From NCBI RefSeq assembly GCF_001625085.1, contig NZ_BDAW01000014.1, forward strand, positions 162,480 to 226,479: a stretch of 64,000 nucleotides of DNA, in the 5' to 3' direction. The position numbers were made by a program, and so were the translations under genes. Each line of letters begins with the position of its first letter. The stretch's first letter is position 1. Of the stretch, positions 7,169-13,916 are shown piece after piece. The notes under the pieces are model-generated. The model searched no databases, had not been told where the DNA came from, and saw only the letters and a program-made list of their open reading frames with translations. This DNA is from Nocardia acidivorans NBRC 108247. Its GTDB lineage: Bacteria > Actinomycetota > Actinomycetes > Mycobacteriales > Mycobacteriaceae.

Positions 7169-7996
7169 TCAGAGACGGACGTTCGCCTCAATCAGCGAGG
7201 CCAACACCTCACAGCCAGTGCCTGAGCCGGGAGACAGGTACGCCTCGACCCCGTAGGAAGTGTGTTCACCACCGGCATCGTTCAGGACCGGCACCTGCGG
7301 CAGGTAGGCGAACGCTTCAGCCAGAGCGGTGTCCACGCGCCGCCTTGCACGCCAGACATCGACCAGATTCAGCGGATTCTTTGCGCCCCAACTGTTTTGC
7401 CAACTGCTTCGGAGCAAACGGTCAATTACCGCCCGTGCCCAGCCGATCGAATCGGTTGCCGTCATGAACTCGGTCAGATCGGCGATATCGCGCAGCAGCG
7501 AGTCCGGGGAGGCATTCGGGATCGGGTCACGATCGTTGGCGATCCACCAAGCCGGTACGGGTACGTCGCCGCCCTTGCCTGCGATGCCCCACCCGGACTG
7601 CTGCGGCTTGCCGTAGGCCGCGCCCGGCGGCATCTGCGGGTCCGCAACAAATCCCGCCGCGACGATGCCCAGGCTTTCGGCCGCGCCTGGGGTGGAAAGG
7701 AATTCGCGCACCACCGTGCAGCCTTGCGAGTAGCCGAGCAGCACTATAGGGCCGATCGTTCCGGCGGCGGCCTGTGCGAGGTTGCGAACTCCCGCGCGCA
7801 CCGAGTCATGGAACGAGGTGCCGCCCGCCCCGTTGCCTACGGGGCCATATTCGGCGGGGTAGCCGACCCAGCGGGATGTGAAGCGGCGGGACAGGTGGCC
7901 GGTGACTCCGGCGAGCATCCCGGATACGTCGGTGCGGGTGTCGCCGGGGTAGGACTCTCCGGTGCCGCCGACGACGAGCACGGTGAACTCAGACAA
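7169..7996 (-). CDS. alpha/beta-hydrolase, cutinase/lysin-B-like serine esterase, 275 aa
   Basis: The TTG at 7996 is chosen for its SD (TTGGAG, 6 nt upstream); the longer open frame upstream overlaps a divergent gene. The protein begins directly with a beta strand (TVLVVGGTGES). It has the nucleophile elbow GYSQG (about residue 93) and a downstream NDRDPIPN segment that can supply the catalytic Asp, with a late His (GGEHTSYG). These are features of the cutinase, PE-PPE and lysin-B superfamily that cleaves lipid esters such as mycolyl-arabinogalactan. No signal peptide is present. Lysin B usually sits in a lysis cassette, so its place among early genes is odd. Confidence 0.7.
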   Translation of the reverse strand: MSEFTVLVVGGTGESYPGDTRTDVSGMLAGVTGHLSRRFTSRWVGYPAEYGPVGNGAGGTSFHDSVRAGVRNLAQAAAGTIGPIVLLGYSQGCTVVREFLSTPGAAESLGIVAAGFVADPQMPPGAAYGKPQQSGWGIAGKGGDVPVPAWWIANDRDPIPNASPDSLLRDIADLTEFMTATDSIGWARAVIDRLLRSSWQNSWGAKNPLNLVDVWRARRRVDTALAEAFAYLPQVPVLNDAGGEHTSYGVEAYLSPGSGTGCEVLASLIEANVRL

Positions 7997-8020
7997 TCGA
8001 ATCTCCAAGGGGTGCAGAAT

Positions 8021-8036
8021 GAGGCAAGGAGGCCTC
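8021..8036 (+). promoter_or_regulatory. hairpin displaying the SD in its loop
   Basis: GAGGC (8021-8025) and GCCTC (8032-8036) can pair, with AAGGAG as the 6-nt loop, just ahead of the ATG at 8038. The SD would be exposed rather than hidden. The stem is short and may be coincidental. Confidence 0.35.
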
Positions 8037-8037
8037 G

Positions 8038-8253
8038 ATGAGCGAAGTGGTGGATTGTCGTCACTGCGGCGGAACCGGCATATGCGGCAGAGCGCAGCAG
8101 CAGCTCGATGACTGGCGCGTCGGCGAGTACGGCAAGCGGTACCGCTACCGATGCGATGTGTGCGGAACGGGCCTGGAAGGGAACACCAGTGGTCGCGACG
8201 CAACGGTTCCGACATGTTCCGTGTGTCGTGGCGTGGGATCGGTCCGGCTCTGA
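8038..8253 (+). CDS. DnaJ-type zinc-finger small protein, 71 aa
   Basis: A strong SD, AAGGAGG, lies 5 nt before the ATG. The protein has CRHCGGTGIC at its N-terminus, a central CDVC pair and CSVCRGVGSV at its C-terminus. The CxxCxGxG form is that of DnaJ central-domain zinc fingers, which occur alone in many small phage proteins. It is the only rightward gene in a long leftward block and is divergent from the esterase with 41 bp between starts. This fits a separately expressed accessory gene. Function unknown. Confidence 0.6.
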   Translation: MSEVVDCRHCGGTGICGRAQQQLDDWRVGEYGKRYRYRCDVCGTGLEGNTSGRDATVPTCSVCRGVGSVRL

Positions 8254-8264
8254 GAACCGCAGGT

Positions 8265-9404
8265 CTACACCAGAGAGAGTTCCGAGACGTCGCCCGCATG
8301 AGTGAGGTATACGAGCGCGCCACGTCGCGCTTCCGCTCCGTGCATCTCGCGGTAGTAGTTCGAGCCGCCGTCCAGCGTTGAGGACTGGATGCGCGCCCGC
8401 TTGTCGGTCGTCTCCAGTTCCCACGTGTGATAGTGGCCGTGCACCAGGACGTCAGCGGCGCCAGGATTCTGGCCGTGGAACGTCTGGGCGGCCCACCAAT
8501 CCATGGCCTTACCCCGCCGCCACTGGTGCCCGTGCGCGATCGTGAAGACGGTGTCACCGGCTGCGACGGTCATGTACCCGCGCTCGGGGTCGGGGGTACG
8601 GATCTCGACGTGCGCGAACGCATCCGGGTTCCGGGCCAGGCCCTTGCTCACACTGTTCGCGGCATGGGTGGCCCACCCGTCGCCGGGGCGCGTCGTCTGG
8701 AAGCGTTGCGCCTCATCATGGTTGCCGTTCACCACATCCACGAGCACCTGTTCGGTGTCGTCGGAGAATGCCTCGATCGTGGTGTACAGCAGTTGCTCGA
8801 ACACGGCGATCTGATCGGTGAGCGTGAGATCGGTGCGCCACCAGTTGCGGCCGTTCTGGGACTGGTTTCCCTCGACGCAGTCACCGGGGAACATCAGGTG
8901 CACGGGGCCAACGGAATTGAGGCGACGCAGCTGCCGGTACTTCTCGACCGCATGGTCCAGCGAGCCGAGGTATCGGGTGACGATGCCGTCGGTTCCGCCG
9001 TTGTCCGACTTGCCGATCTGGAGATCCGATGCCTGGAAGTTGAATACGGCCGGGCCACCACCGACGGCAGGGCGGCGGGTTCCAGGGTGGTCGACGATCT
9101 GTGCAATCAGCCGATCCGCGGTGACTCCGCCCGGCCGCTCGGCCACAACGTAGAAGCGATCAGCCTGGAGCCATTCGCCCGCGAAGTTCTGCCAGCGCGA
9201 GATCCGCACGGGACGATCAGGATCGAGGCGCACACCTTGACAGGACAGGCCGTGCTTCTCCAGCAGCTCGTCAAAGGCGACTGTCTCAGCGGCGGGGTGC
9301 GGGTCGGAGTCGATGAAGCCGGTTCGGCCGTCGAACTCGATGCGCGGCTTGTACTGCTGCTCTTTGGCGGCCGGTTGGGCGGCGAGTTCGGCGGCGATTC
9401 CCAT
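8265..9404 (-). CDS. calcineurin-like metallophosphoesterase, 379 aa
   Basis: The ATG at 9404 follows GAAAGGA with 10 nt spacing. Motifs occur in the expected order: SDLQIG (D-x-Q/H), FPGDCVEG (GD), VNGNHDE (GNHD/E), AHGHQW and VHGHYH. This is a full two-metal phosphoesterase site. Residues 1-120 form an extra N-terminal domain of unknown role. Phage enzymes of this layout are usually annotated as SbcD-like nucleases or phosphoesterases. The gene lies downstream of small DNA-binding-type proteins, so a role in DNA processing is likely, but the substrate is not shown. Confidence 0.8.
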   Translation of the reverse strand: MGIAAELAAQPAAKEQQYKPRIEFDGRTGFIDSDPHPAAETVAFDELLEKHGLSCQGVRLDPDRPVRISRWQNFAGEWLQADRFYVVAERPGGVTADRLIAQIVDHPGTRRPAVGGGPAVFNFQASDLQIGKSDNGGTDGIVTRYLGSLDHAVEKYRQLRRLNSVGPVHLMFPGDCVEGNQSQNGRNWWRTDLTLTDQIAVFEQLLYTTIEAFSDDTEQVLVDVVNGNHDEAQRFQTTRPGDGWATHAANSVSKGLARNPDAFAHVEIRTPDPERGYMTVAAGDTVFTIAHGHQWRRGKAMDWWAAQTFHGQNPGAADVLVHGHYHTWELETTDKRARIQSSTLDGGSNYYREMHGAEARRGALVYLTHAGDVSELSLV

Positions 9405-9409
9405 CCGGC

Positions 9410-9643
9410 TCAATCCTTTCGGGGGCAAATGCAGTTGCCGACGGTGTGGGCGTAGAACATGGAGGAGCTGGCGGTGTAGCCGTGGTTCCGGGCAACACGC
9501 AGCAGCGCGGACTTGGCGCGGCCGTCGGCGAGCCACGCGAGGGCGTCGGCGCGGTCGGCGTCCGGGAGCGAGTCGAACCAGCGGCCGGAGACGCATGGAC
9601 CCTTGGGTTCGGCGTCGGCGGCCAGCTCGGACAGGAGGCCCAT
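9410..9643 (-). CDS. small HTH-like actinophage protein, 77 aa
   Basis: The protein has an N-terminal Cys (CVSGRW), a helical middle (LPDADRADALAWLADGRAKSALLRVARNHGY) and a C-terminal His then CxC (HTVGNCICP). This pattern recalls small actinophage DNA-binding proteins with an HTH and terminal Cys/His cluster. It ends 5 nt before the metallophosphoesterase start. Recognition is by layout only. Confidence 0.5.
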   Translation of the reverse strand: MGLLSELAADAEPKGPCVSGRWFDSLPDADRADALAWLADGRAKSALLRVARNHGYTASSSMFYAHTVGNCICPRKD

Positions 9644-9650
9644 GTCCGGC

Positions 9651-10058
9651 CTACTTGGGTTCGGAGAGAACGGCGAACGGACCCTGTGCGGCCAGGTCCA
9701 GGCTGTCTAGCGCGACCTCGCTGCCGGTGGTCCACCACCAGCCATCCACCTTGTGCCAGACCGTCTCGAATGGGATGGACCGGAGAACGATGTCGTTGCG
9801 GCGGCCGTCGAGCCATGCGGCGGAGAATGCGGGGTGCGCGGCGAACACTGCCGGGCCCTCTGGGATGGGCGCGGGTTCGGGTTCGTCGACGAGTTCGAAT
9901 GTCGCGGCGAAGTTGGTCAGTGCGTCGAGCGCTCGGGACAGAGCGAGTAGCCGCCCTTGACCGTGGACGGTGGGGTCGACGACAGCGTCGGCGATCCCTT
10001 CCAAGACGGATTCGATTGCATCGACAGCGAAGTCGGACACAGGCAGGTGTCTCCTCAT
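9651..10058 (-). CDS. hypothetical protein, 135 aa
   Basis: No family is recognised. Residues 1-55 are helical and acidic; residues 85-115 are rich in Trp (WHKVDGWWWTTGSE). The start is uncertain. The ATG at 10058 lies 15 nt after a GAAAGAACCAAC block with a CCGCCA-loop hairpin, while an internal GTG at 10040 has GAGGAG 10 nt upstream. The hairpin and SD favour expression as its own cistron after the gene that ends at 10101. Confidence 0.5.
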   Translation of the reverse strand: MRRHLPVSDFAVDAIESVLEGIADAVVDPTVHGQGRLLALSRALDALTNFAATFELVDEPEPAPIPEGPAVFAAHPAFSAAWLDGRRNDIVLRSIPFETVWHKVDGWWWTTGSEVALDSLDLAAQGPFAVLSEPK

Positions 10059-10081
10059 CAGGTGGTGTTGGTTCTTTCGGG

Positions 10082-10099
10082 TGCGGTTGGCGGACCGCA
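10082..10099 (-). promoter_or_regulatory. CCGCCA-loop hairpin (element 4)
   Basis: A perfect 6-bp stem, TGCGGT (10082-10087) with ACCGCA (10094-10099), encloses TGGCGG (10088-10093). It lies 23 nt upstream of the ATG at 10058, and GAAAGAACCAAC lies between them. Confidence 0.65.
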
Positions 10100-10100
10100 G

Positions 10101-10421
10101 TTAGTCGGCGATGACGTCGTACGTGGCGGCGACGGCGTCTGCCGAGACGGGACCAAATTCTCCCGATGTTCCTTGGAGCACCCAATCCCCCGATTTGAGC
10201 GGAAGCCATTGCGCGAGAGTTGAATTCCACACTTCGGCGATGACGGTCGGGTCCTGATAGATGGCGGGGTACGCCTGGTCTCCGGGGTAGGCGCGTGTGC
10301 AGGCAGTGTTGCCGTATGCCTTGCGGCCCAACAGTTCTGCGTTGATCTCGTGCAGGTTGTCCCCGGTGAATTGGATTGCCTTGACGCGGACCGGCTTGGT
10401 TTGGAGGGCGACGGCGGGCAT
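10101..10421 (-). CDS. conserved phage protein, 106 aa
   Basis: The start overlaps the upstream stop (TGATG). Residues begin KPVRVKAIQFTGDN and end GDWVLQGTSGEFGPVSADAVAATYDVI. This is the frame of a widespread small phage family (typically xxxAxQ[FW]xG... GDWIIKGVxGEFYPCKPDIFxxTY). Its function is unknown, and it occurs in many siphophage accessory regions. The family match rests on motif memory. Confidence 0.6.
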   Translation of the reverse strand: MPAVALQTKPVRVKAIQFTGDNLHEINAELLGRKAYGNTACTRAYPGDQAYPAIYQDPTVIAEVWNSTLAQWLPLKSGDWVLQGTSGEFGPVSADAVAATYDVIAD

Positions 10422-10807
10422 CAGGCGGTTACCTCGATCAGTCGGGCGTCGGCGGGGGCGTCCACGGTGATCGTGGCGGAAAGCTCGCCGTTCGCTGCGC
10501 CGAGCGTGATCGGCCATGCCGGTACGGGGTTGGCTCCGCTGACGGGGCCTAGTGCGATGTTCCAGCAGCCGGTGTCGTCGTCGTCTCCGAGGCAGACGCG
10601 GAGCTGTCCGGCTGTCGAGACGATGTGGAACTGTGCGCCGTTGTAGGCGTCGTACGTCTCGGTGAGGCTGGCGAATTCGTCGTTGGTTTCGACGAATGCG
10701 ACATCGTCGTCTTGTCCGTAGAACGTGTAGCGGGGCACGGCATAGACGTTATGGGGCGGTTGGGTGGGTTGCAGAGTTGGAGTCGCAGCCGCAATCGCCC
10801 GGTGCAT
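10421..10807 (-). CDS. hypothetical protein, 128 aa
   Basis: The open frame continues upstream into the promoter region, and the ATG at 10807 lacks a clear SD, so the start is tentative. The protein is acidic, with DDDD and many Asp/Glu, and ends in a beta-rich Ala/Thr stretch (ATITVDAPADARLIEV). This suggests a small immunoglobulin-like or binding domain. It may be the first gene of the operon running to 8265, below the palindrome at 10861. No family recognised. Confidence 0.45.
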   Translation of the reverse strand: MHRAIAAATPTLQPTQPPHNVYAVPRYTFYGQDDDVAFVETNDEFASLTETYDAYNGAQFHIVSTAGQLRVCLGDDDDTGCWNIALGPVSGANPVPAWPITLGAANGELSATITVDAPADARLIEVTA

Positions 10808-10860
10808 CTTCGGTTGGTTGCGTCGTTGTTGCTGCGGTTCATGCCCGCAGCATACAACGA

Positions 10861-10880
10861 ATTCGAACACGTGTGCGAAT
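10861..10880. promoter_or_regulatory. 20-bp near-perfect palindrome
   Basis: ATTCG-A-ACACGTGT-G-CGAAT is symmetric except for one base pair. It lies between the lipoprotein stop (10902) and the start at 10807, over a possible leftward promoter region (TATGCT downstream on the minus strand). Probably a dimer operator for the operon that follows. Confidence 0.45.
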
Positions 10881-10901
10881 GGCTTTGCGGTGTGTTCGAC
10901 C

Positions 10902-11345
10902 CTACGGGCAGTGCGCCCCCGGCACGACGCCGTCCCATTTGCTGAAGCCTCCGAGCTGCTGTGCGAGAGCCTGGCCGACTGGAATCCGGCCGTTGGCCAG
11001 GCGTCGAACGCTCGCCTCACTCAGGCCGCACTCAACCTGCACGACGTAGAGCCCGTCCTTGCTCAGGGTCGGACTAACTGTGCGCACCACCTTGAAGAAG
11101 GTGTTCTCCAGATCCTTCGGATCGGCGCTGTTGGTGAGAACCTGAATCTTGTTGCCCGTCACCTCGAATGTGTACGGAGGCGGCTCCGGAAACCCGGTCG
11201 TAGTCGCGCTTCCCTTCGCAGTGCCCGTCGCTTGGGTCGTAGGCGCGGCTGTGTCGCCCTTGTCGGACGAACACCCGGCGAGGGCGACAGCGGCGACAGT
11301 GGCCGAGCAGGCGACGAATACGGTAATTCGGGCACGATGCTTCAT
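10902..11345 (-). CDS. prophage lipoprotein, 147 aa
   Basis: The protein has a basic N-terminus (MKHRAR), a hydrophobic core and the lipobox LAGC with Cys near residue 24, so it should be lipidated and held on the outer face of the membrane. A Ser/Thr/Ala linker follows, then a globular domain of about 100 residues with two more cysteines. The start may be the ATG at 11345 or 11354. It is a single gene between a terminator (11384-11402) and a palindrome. Isolated lipoproteins in temperate phages often block superinfection; that role here is inference. Confidence 0.65.
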   Translation of the reverse strand: MKHRARITVFVACSATVAAVALAGCSSDKGDTAAPTTQATGTAKGSATTTGFPEPPPYTFEVTGNKIQVLTNSADPKDLENTFFKVVRTVSPTLSKDGLYVVQVECGLSEASVRRLANGRIPVGQALAQQLGGFSKWDGVVPGAHCP

Positions 11346-11383
11346 GCCCCGCATCCTGCCAGTCACCTCCGGCAGCGACAGAA

Positions 11384-11402
11384 CCCCGCCACCGAGGCGG
11401 GG
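11384..11402 (-). terminator. hairpin terminator after the SSB operon
   Basis: CCCCGCC (11384-11390) pairs with GGCGGGG (11396-11402) around 5 nt. Reading leftward it follows the stop at 11417 and is followed by TTCTGTC. It separates the small-protein operon from the lipoprotein gene. Confidence 0.6.
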
Positions 11403-11416
11403 CTCAATCGCGCTGG

Positions 11417-11629
11417 CTACTGCTCCCAGCCGACCTCTCTGCGGAACGCGTCTCGCCGCTGATCCTGCAAATCCTGGAGCTTCAGCAAACCCTGCCGGTG
11501 CTCCTCCAGGTTCCTCGTGCCGCCCATCGAAAGCTGGTCCGTGAGAACGCGTATCTGCTGATCGAGCGACACCCGCAGGTCGTGCGCTGACTGGTCAGCA
11601 ATCCGCGGCTGATCAATCGGGCTGGTCAC
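11417..11629 (-). CDS. small coiled-coil protein, 70 aa
   Basis: The GTG start overlaps the upstream stop (GTGA). The sequence is almost wholly helical and charged (LRVSLDQQIRVLTDQLSMGG, then LEEHRQGLLKLQDLQDQRRDAF), with heptad-like leucines, so a coiled coil is likely. It is the last gene of the operon before the terminator at 11384. No family recognised. Confidence 0.5.
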   Translation of the reverse strand: MTSPIDQPRIADQSAHDLRVSLDQQIRVLTDQLSMGGTRNLEEHRQGLLKLQDLQDQRRDAFRREVGWEQ

Positions 11630-11868
11630 TTCTGGACTCCTCGGGTTGCAGTGACGAGAGCCCTTTGCAGACTCTTCGCGAGGTGACCTAGCGAACGGTG
11701 CCGGTTGTTCAAGTCGCCGTACCGTCGATGCACGGCCGCGATGTGATTGAGCAGATCGGCCACCTCGCCCGTGGTCAGGGTGAGGGTCGGATGCTTTTCG
11801 CCGGTGAGGATCGCCTCTCCAGCGACCTCGGCGGCGCGGGCGTGCAAGACGTCCAGGATGTCGGGCAT
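11626..11868 (-). CDS. small helical protein, 80 aa
   Basis: The start overlaps the preceding stop as TGATG and the end overlaps the next start. The protein is all-helical, with His-rich turns (HIAAVHRRYGDLNNRHRSLGHLAKSL), and has no cysteines or membrane segment. No family is recognised. Tight coupling on both sides supports it as a real gene. Confidence 0.5.
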   Translation of the reverse strand: MPDILDVLHARAAEVAGEAILTGEKHPTLTLTTGEVADLLNHIAAVHRRYGDLNNRHRSLGHLAKSLQRALVTATRGVQK

Positions 11869-12308
11869 CAGATCACTTCCCAGGTGGCGCTGGAGCGCAC
11901 GCCGGACTTCTTCGCGGGCTCCGCCATTCGGATGCGACCGACTCGGCGGGCAGCCTGGAGCACGATGGACAACGTGCTGGTGAGGGACTCGGGCAGGTCG
12001 ACGTCACTGGTGGTGAATCGGAAGCCGGGGCCGTTCGCGATCAGGGCATCGACTCGACCCTCCACGGCAACTCGTTCCGGGGTCCGGTAATTGAATCCTG
12101 CACGGCGGAGCGCGTGCTCCAGGCTGCCGGGGGTGTGGCCGAGGCGTTTGGCGATGGCATCGAACGGGAGACCGTAATCGGCCAGCCAGCAGAAGTCTCC
12201 GACGAGGTTCGTGTTGGAGACATCGGCCGCGATGTCGTCCTTGCGGCGGCGGACGGTGATCTCGCGGTGGGACAGGTCTTCTTCCACCTCGAACATAGTG
12301 GCAGTCAT
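11868..12308 (-). CDS. HTH-containing phage protein, 146 aa
   Basis: The ATG at 12308 follows AAAGGACC and a CCGCCA-loop hairpin. The middle of the protein (about residues 40-70) reads LADYGLPFDAIAKRLGHTPGSLEHALRRAG, a helix-turn-helix of the kind found in sigma-like and Hin-type DNA-binding proteins. The flanks are charged. A DNA-binding role is likely; the target is unknown. It follows SSB. Confidence 0.55.
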   Translation of the reverse strand: MTATMFEVEEDLSHREITVRRRKDDIAADVSNTNLVGDFCWLADYGLPFDAIAKRLGHTPGSLEHALRRAGFNYRTPERVAVEGRVDALIANGPGFRFTTSDVDLPESLTSTLSIVLQAARRVGRIRMAEPAKKSGVRSSATWEVI

Positions 12309-12326
12309 GGTTTTCGGTCCTTTCTG

Positions 12327-12342
12327 CGCGTTGGCGGACGCG
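12327..12342 (-). promoter_or_regulatory. CCGCCA-loop hairpin (element 5)
   Basis: CGCGT (12327-12331) and ACGCG (12338-12342) enclose TGGCGG (12332-12337). The element is 18 nt upstream of the ATG at 12308, with AGAAAGGACC between. Confidence 0.6.
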
Positions 12343-12413
12343 TGGATGGGAGGATCAGAGCACTGGACGGGACGACAACCCCTTGGCCGTCCCGCCCAGC
12401 ACAATTCTTCGGA

Positions 12414-12869
12414 TCAGTACGGCGGTTCGTCGTTGCGCGAGCTGCCCCACGGATCGCCGCCGCCGGAGCGCTGGCTACCACTCCCGCCGTTGCCCCCGCC
12501 GCCGCGCGTGGTCTTGTTGACCTTCGCCGTCGCGTACTTCAGGCTCGGGCCGACCTCGTCAACCTCCAGCTCGATGACGCTGCGCTTCTCGCCCTCTTTG
12601 GTCTCGTACGATCGCTGCTTGAGCTTGCCGCTCACCAGGATTCGCGACCCCCTGGTCAGGGATTCAGCGACATTCTCAGCGGCTTCTCGCCAGATGTTGC
12701 ATCGGAGGAAAAGCGCCTCGCCGTCTTCCCACTCCTGGCTAGTCTTGTTGAATACGCGAGGGGTGGAGGCAACGGTGAAGTTTGCGACGGCCGCTCCTGC
12801 GGGCGTGAATCTCAGCTCGGGGTCGGCGGTCAGATTTCCGATCACGGTAATCACGGTGTCGTTTGACAT
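12414..12869 (-). CDS. ssb: single-stranded DNA-binding protein, 151 aa
   Basis: The protein has an N-terminal OB-fold typical of bacterial and phage SSB ([20 protein letters not shown], then the [26 protein letters not shown] region), a Gly/Ser-rich linker from about residue 120, and the acidic tip NDEPPY. Host SSB ends in DxDxPF; here the last residue is Tyr, which may change partner binding. The SD is CGAAAGGAACCACCC directly before the ATG, but without a CCGCCA hairpin. It would coat phage ssDNA during replication and annealing, working with the exonuclease and RecA-like ATPase genes upstream. Confidence 0.92.
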   Translation of the reverse strand: MSNDTVITVIGNLTADPELRFTPAGAAVANFTVASTPRVFNKTSQEWEDGEALFLRCNIWREAAENVAESLTRGSRILVSGKLKQRSYETKEGEKRSVIELEVDEVGPSLKYATAKVNKTTRGGGGNGGSGSQRSGGGDPWGSSRNDEPPY

Positions 12870-12901
12870 GGGTGGTTCCTTTCGGGTTGGGAGAGAAGGG
12901 A

Positions 12902-12970
12902 TTACAGGCTCAGGTGCCCAGCGGAGGACATAAAGGTCTCGACTACTTCGAGCAGGTTCGGGGTCGTCAC
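12902..12970 (-). CDS. very small coupled ORF, 22 aa
   Basis: The GTG at 12970 overlaps the stop of the gene before it (GTGA) and has the standard prophage SD, GAAAGGAACC, 4 nt upstream. The peptide is [20 protein letters not shown] plus two residues. It is too short for domain recognition, but SD plus stop-start overlap is the same signature as the accepted neighbours. Confidence 0.45.
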   Translation of the reverse strand: MTTPNLLEVVETFMSSAGHLSL

Positions 12971-13269
12971 AGCTGGTTCCTTTCGCGATGGTTGGCGTGG
13001 TCGTCGGCCTGGGCGAGTCGGCACGAGAAGCACCGGCATCCCCAGTTCTGGTAGGTCGATGGCGTGCCGTGCTGGAGCGCCTTGCCGGTCTGGTCGGCGG
13101 TGGCGAATGGTCGGCCGTTGACGGTGGCCCGGGCCGCGCGGCGGCGGGCGCGGAGGTCGGCGGTGTAGAGCCGCAACGCTTCTCGGCATTCGGTGCAGCG
13201 GCATCCGCTCGTATAGGTGGACACCTTGCCGTGAGCGAGGTCGCGGCTCGTGTCTAGCGCTGCGGTCAC
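12967..13269 (-). CDS. duplicated Cys-cluster protein, 100 aa
   Basis: Two copies of one motif occur: [19 protein letters not shown] near residue 14 and [20 protein letters not shown] near residue 67. Each has the form HGxxSTYxxxCRCxxCRxA and would bind one metal. The same family of small actinophage zinc motifs appears in the gene at 17287 with a single copy. The GTG start overlaps the stop of the gene before it. An internal duplication of a nucleic-acid-binding zinc knuckle is the simplest reading. Confidence 0.6.
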   Translation of the reverse strand: MTAALDTSRDLAHGKVSTYTSGCRCTECREALRLYTADLRARRRAARATVNGRPFATADQTGKALQHGTPSTYQNWGCRCFSCRLAQADDHANHRERNQL

Positions 13270-13577
13270 TGGTCGCCTCCGATGGTGAACAGGTAGGCCG
13301 CCTCGTCGCCCGGCGCGGGCTGCCCGTCGAGTCCCTTTCCGGCTGGCTTGAATTCGAAGGTGCCGAACCGCTCGGCAACCATGTCGGTGGCGCGCATCGG
13401 CGTAGTGACCGCGCCGTTGTACTCCTGCCTGATCACGGTGCAGAAGGCGCGGACCACCCCGTAGTCCTCAACCTGGAGACGGTCAATGCGCAGGGTGCGG
13501 ACGTTGGACTTGCGGTCGTCGCAGAACTCGTCGCCGACGCGGACCACCAGGCCCCTGCGGGTGCGGTACTCGTTCAC
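13266..13577 (-). CDS. hypothetical protein, 103 aa
   Basis: The GTG at 13577 overlaps the upstream stop (GTGA); the longer in-frame ORF is a shadow of that gene. The N-terminal half is beta-rich and basic (YRTRRGLVVRVGDEF, VRTLRIDRLQVEDYGVVRAFC) and the C-terminal half is mixed. No family recognised. Its place between two Cys-rich proteins suggests an accessory early role. Confidence 0.5.
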   Translation of the reverse strand: MNEYRTRRGLVVRVGDEFCDDRKSNVRTLRIDRLQVEDYGVVRAFCTVIRQEYNGAVTTPMRATDMVAERFGTFEFKPAGKGLDGQPAPGDEAAYLFTIGGDQ

Positions 13578-13858
13578 AACAGGTCCCATTCGTAGTCGCG
13601 ATCCATGTCGGTGAAGTGGTCGCTGGCGTCGACGCCATACGCGTCTTCGACTGCGGCGATCCACTCGGCGGACGGTTCGGCATCGCAGCATTCGGAGCAT
13701 TCGCAAGCCGCGGGCTCGTTATCCGGGTTGGTGCACCATGAGCAGTCGCACACCGGGCCGGTGAGCTGGTCGGGGTGGCAGGTGGGGCAGTCGCCGGTGT
13801 CGTCGCAGAAGTGGTGGGCGTCGATATCGGTTGCGGGATCGGCGAATTCGACTCGCAT
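13574..13858 (-). CDS. cysteine-rich acidic protein, 94 aa
   Basis: The ATG follows CGAAAGGAACC and a large CCGCCA-loop hairpin. Between about residues 18 and 58 there are nine Cys and several His and Asp residues (CPTCHPD, CDCSWC, CECSECC), enough for two metal sites. The remainder is acidic. No known family is recognised. Metal-rich small acidic proteins in phage early operons often inhibit or redirect host enzymes, but nothing here shows a target. Confidence 0.55.
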   Translation of the reverse strand: MRVEFADPATDIDAHHFCDDTGDCPTCHPDQLTGPVCDCSWCTNPDNEPAACECSECCDAEPSAEWIAAVEDAYGVDASDHFTDMDRDYEWDLL

Positions 13859-13874
13859 CGTGGTTCCTTTCGGT

Positions 13875-13907
13875 CGCCGGGGCGGGCTGGCGGACCCAGC
13901 CCCGGCG
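13875..13907 (-). promoter_or_regulatory. CCGCCA-loop hairpin (element 6)
   Basis: A long stem: CGCCGGGGC (13875-13883) pairs with GCCCCGGCG (13899-13907). It is extended by GGG/CCC past one bulged base, with TGGCGG at 13888-13893 in the loop. It lies 16 nt upstream of the ATG at 13858. Confidence 0.65.
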
Positions 13908-13916
13908 CTGTGATGG

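Noticed and set aside
7997..8557. N-terminal extension of the esterase reading frame to 462 aa
   Set aside because: The upstream part overlaps the divergent zinc-finger gene and the end of the metallophosphoesterase gene and has no domain. The TTG at 7996 has an SD and starts at the first beta strand.
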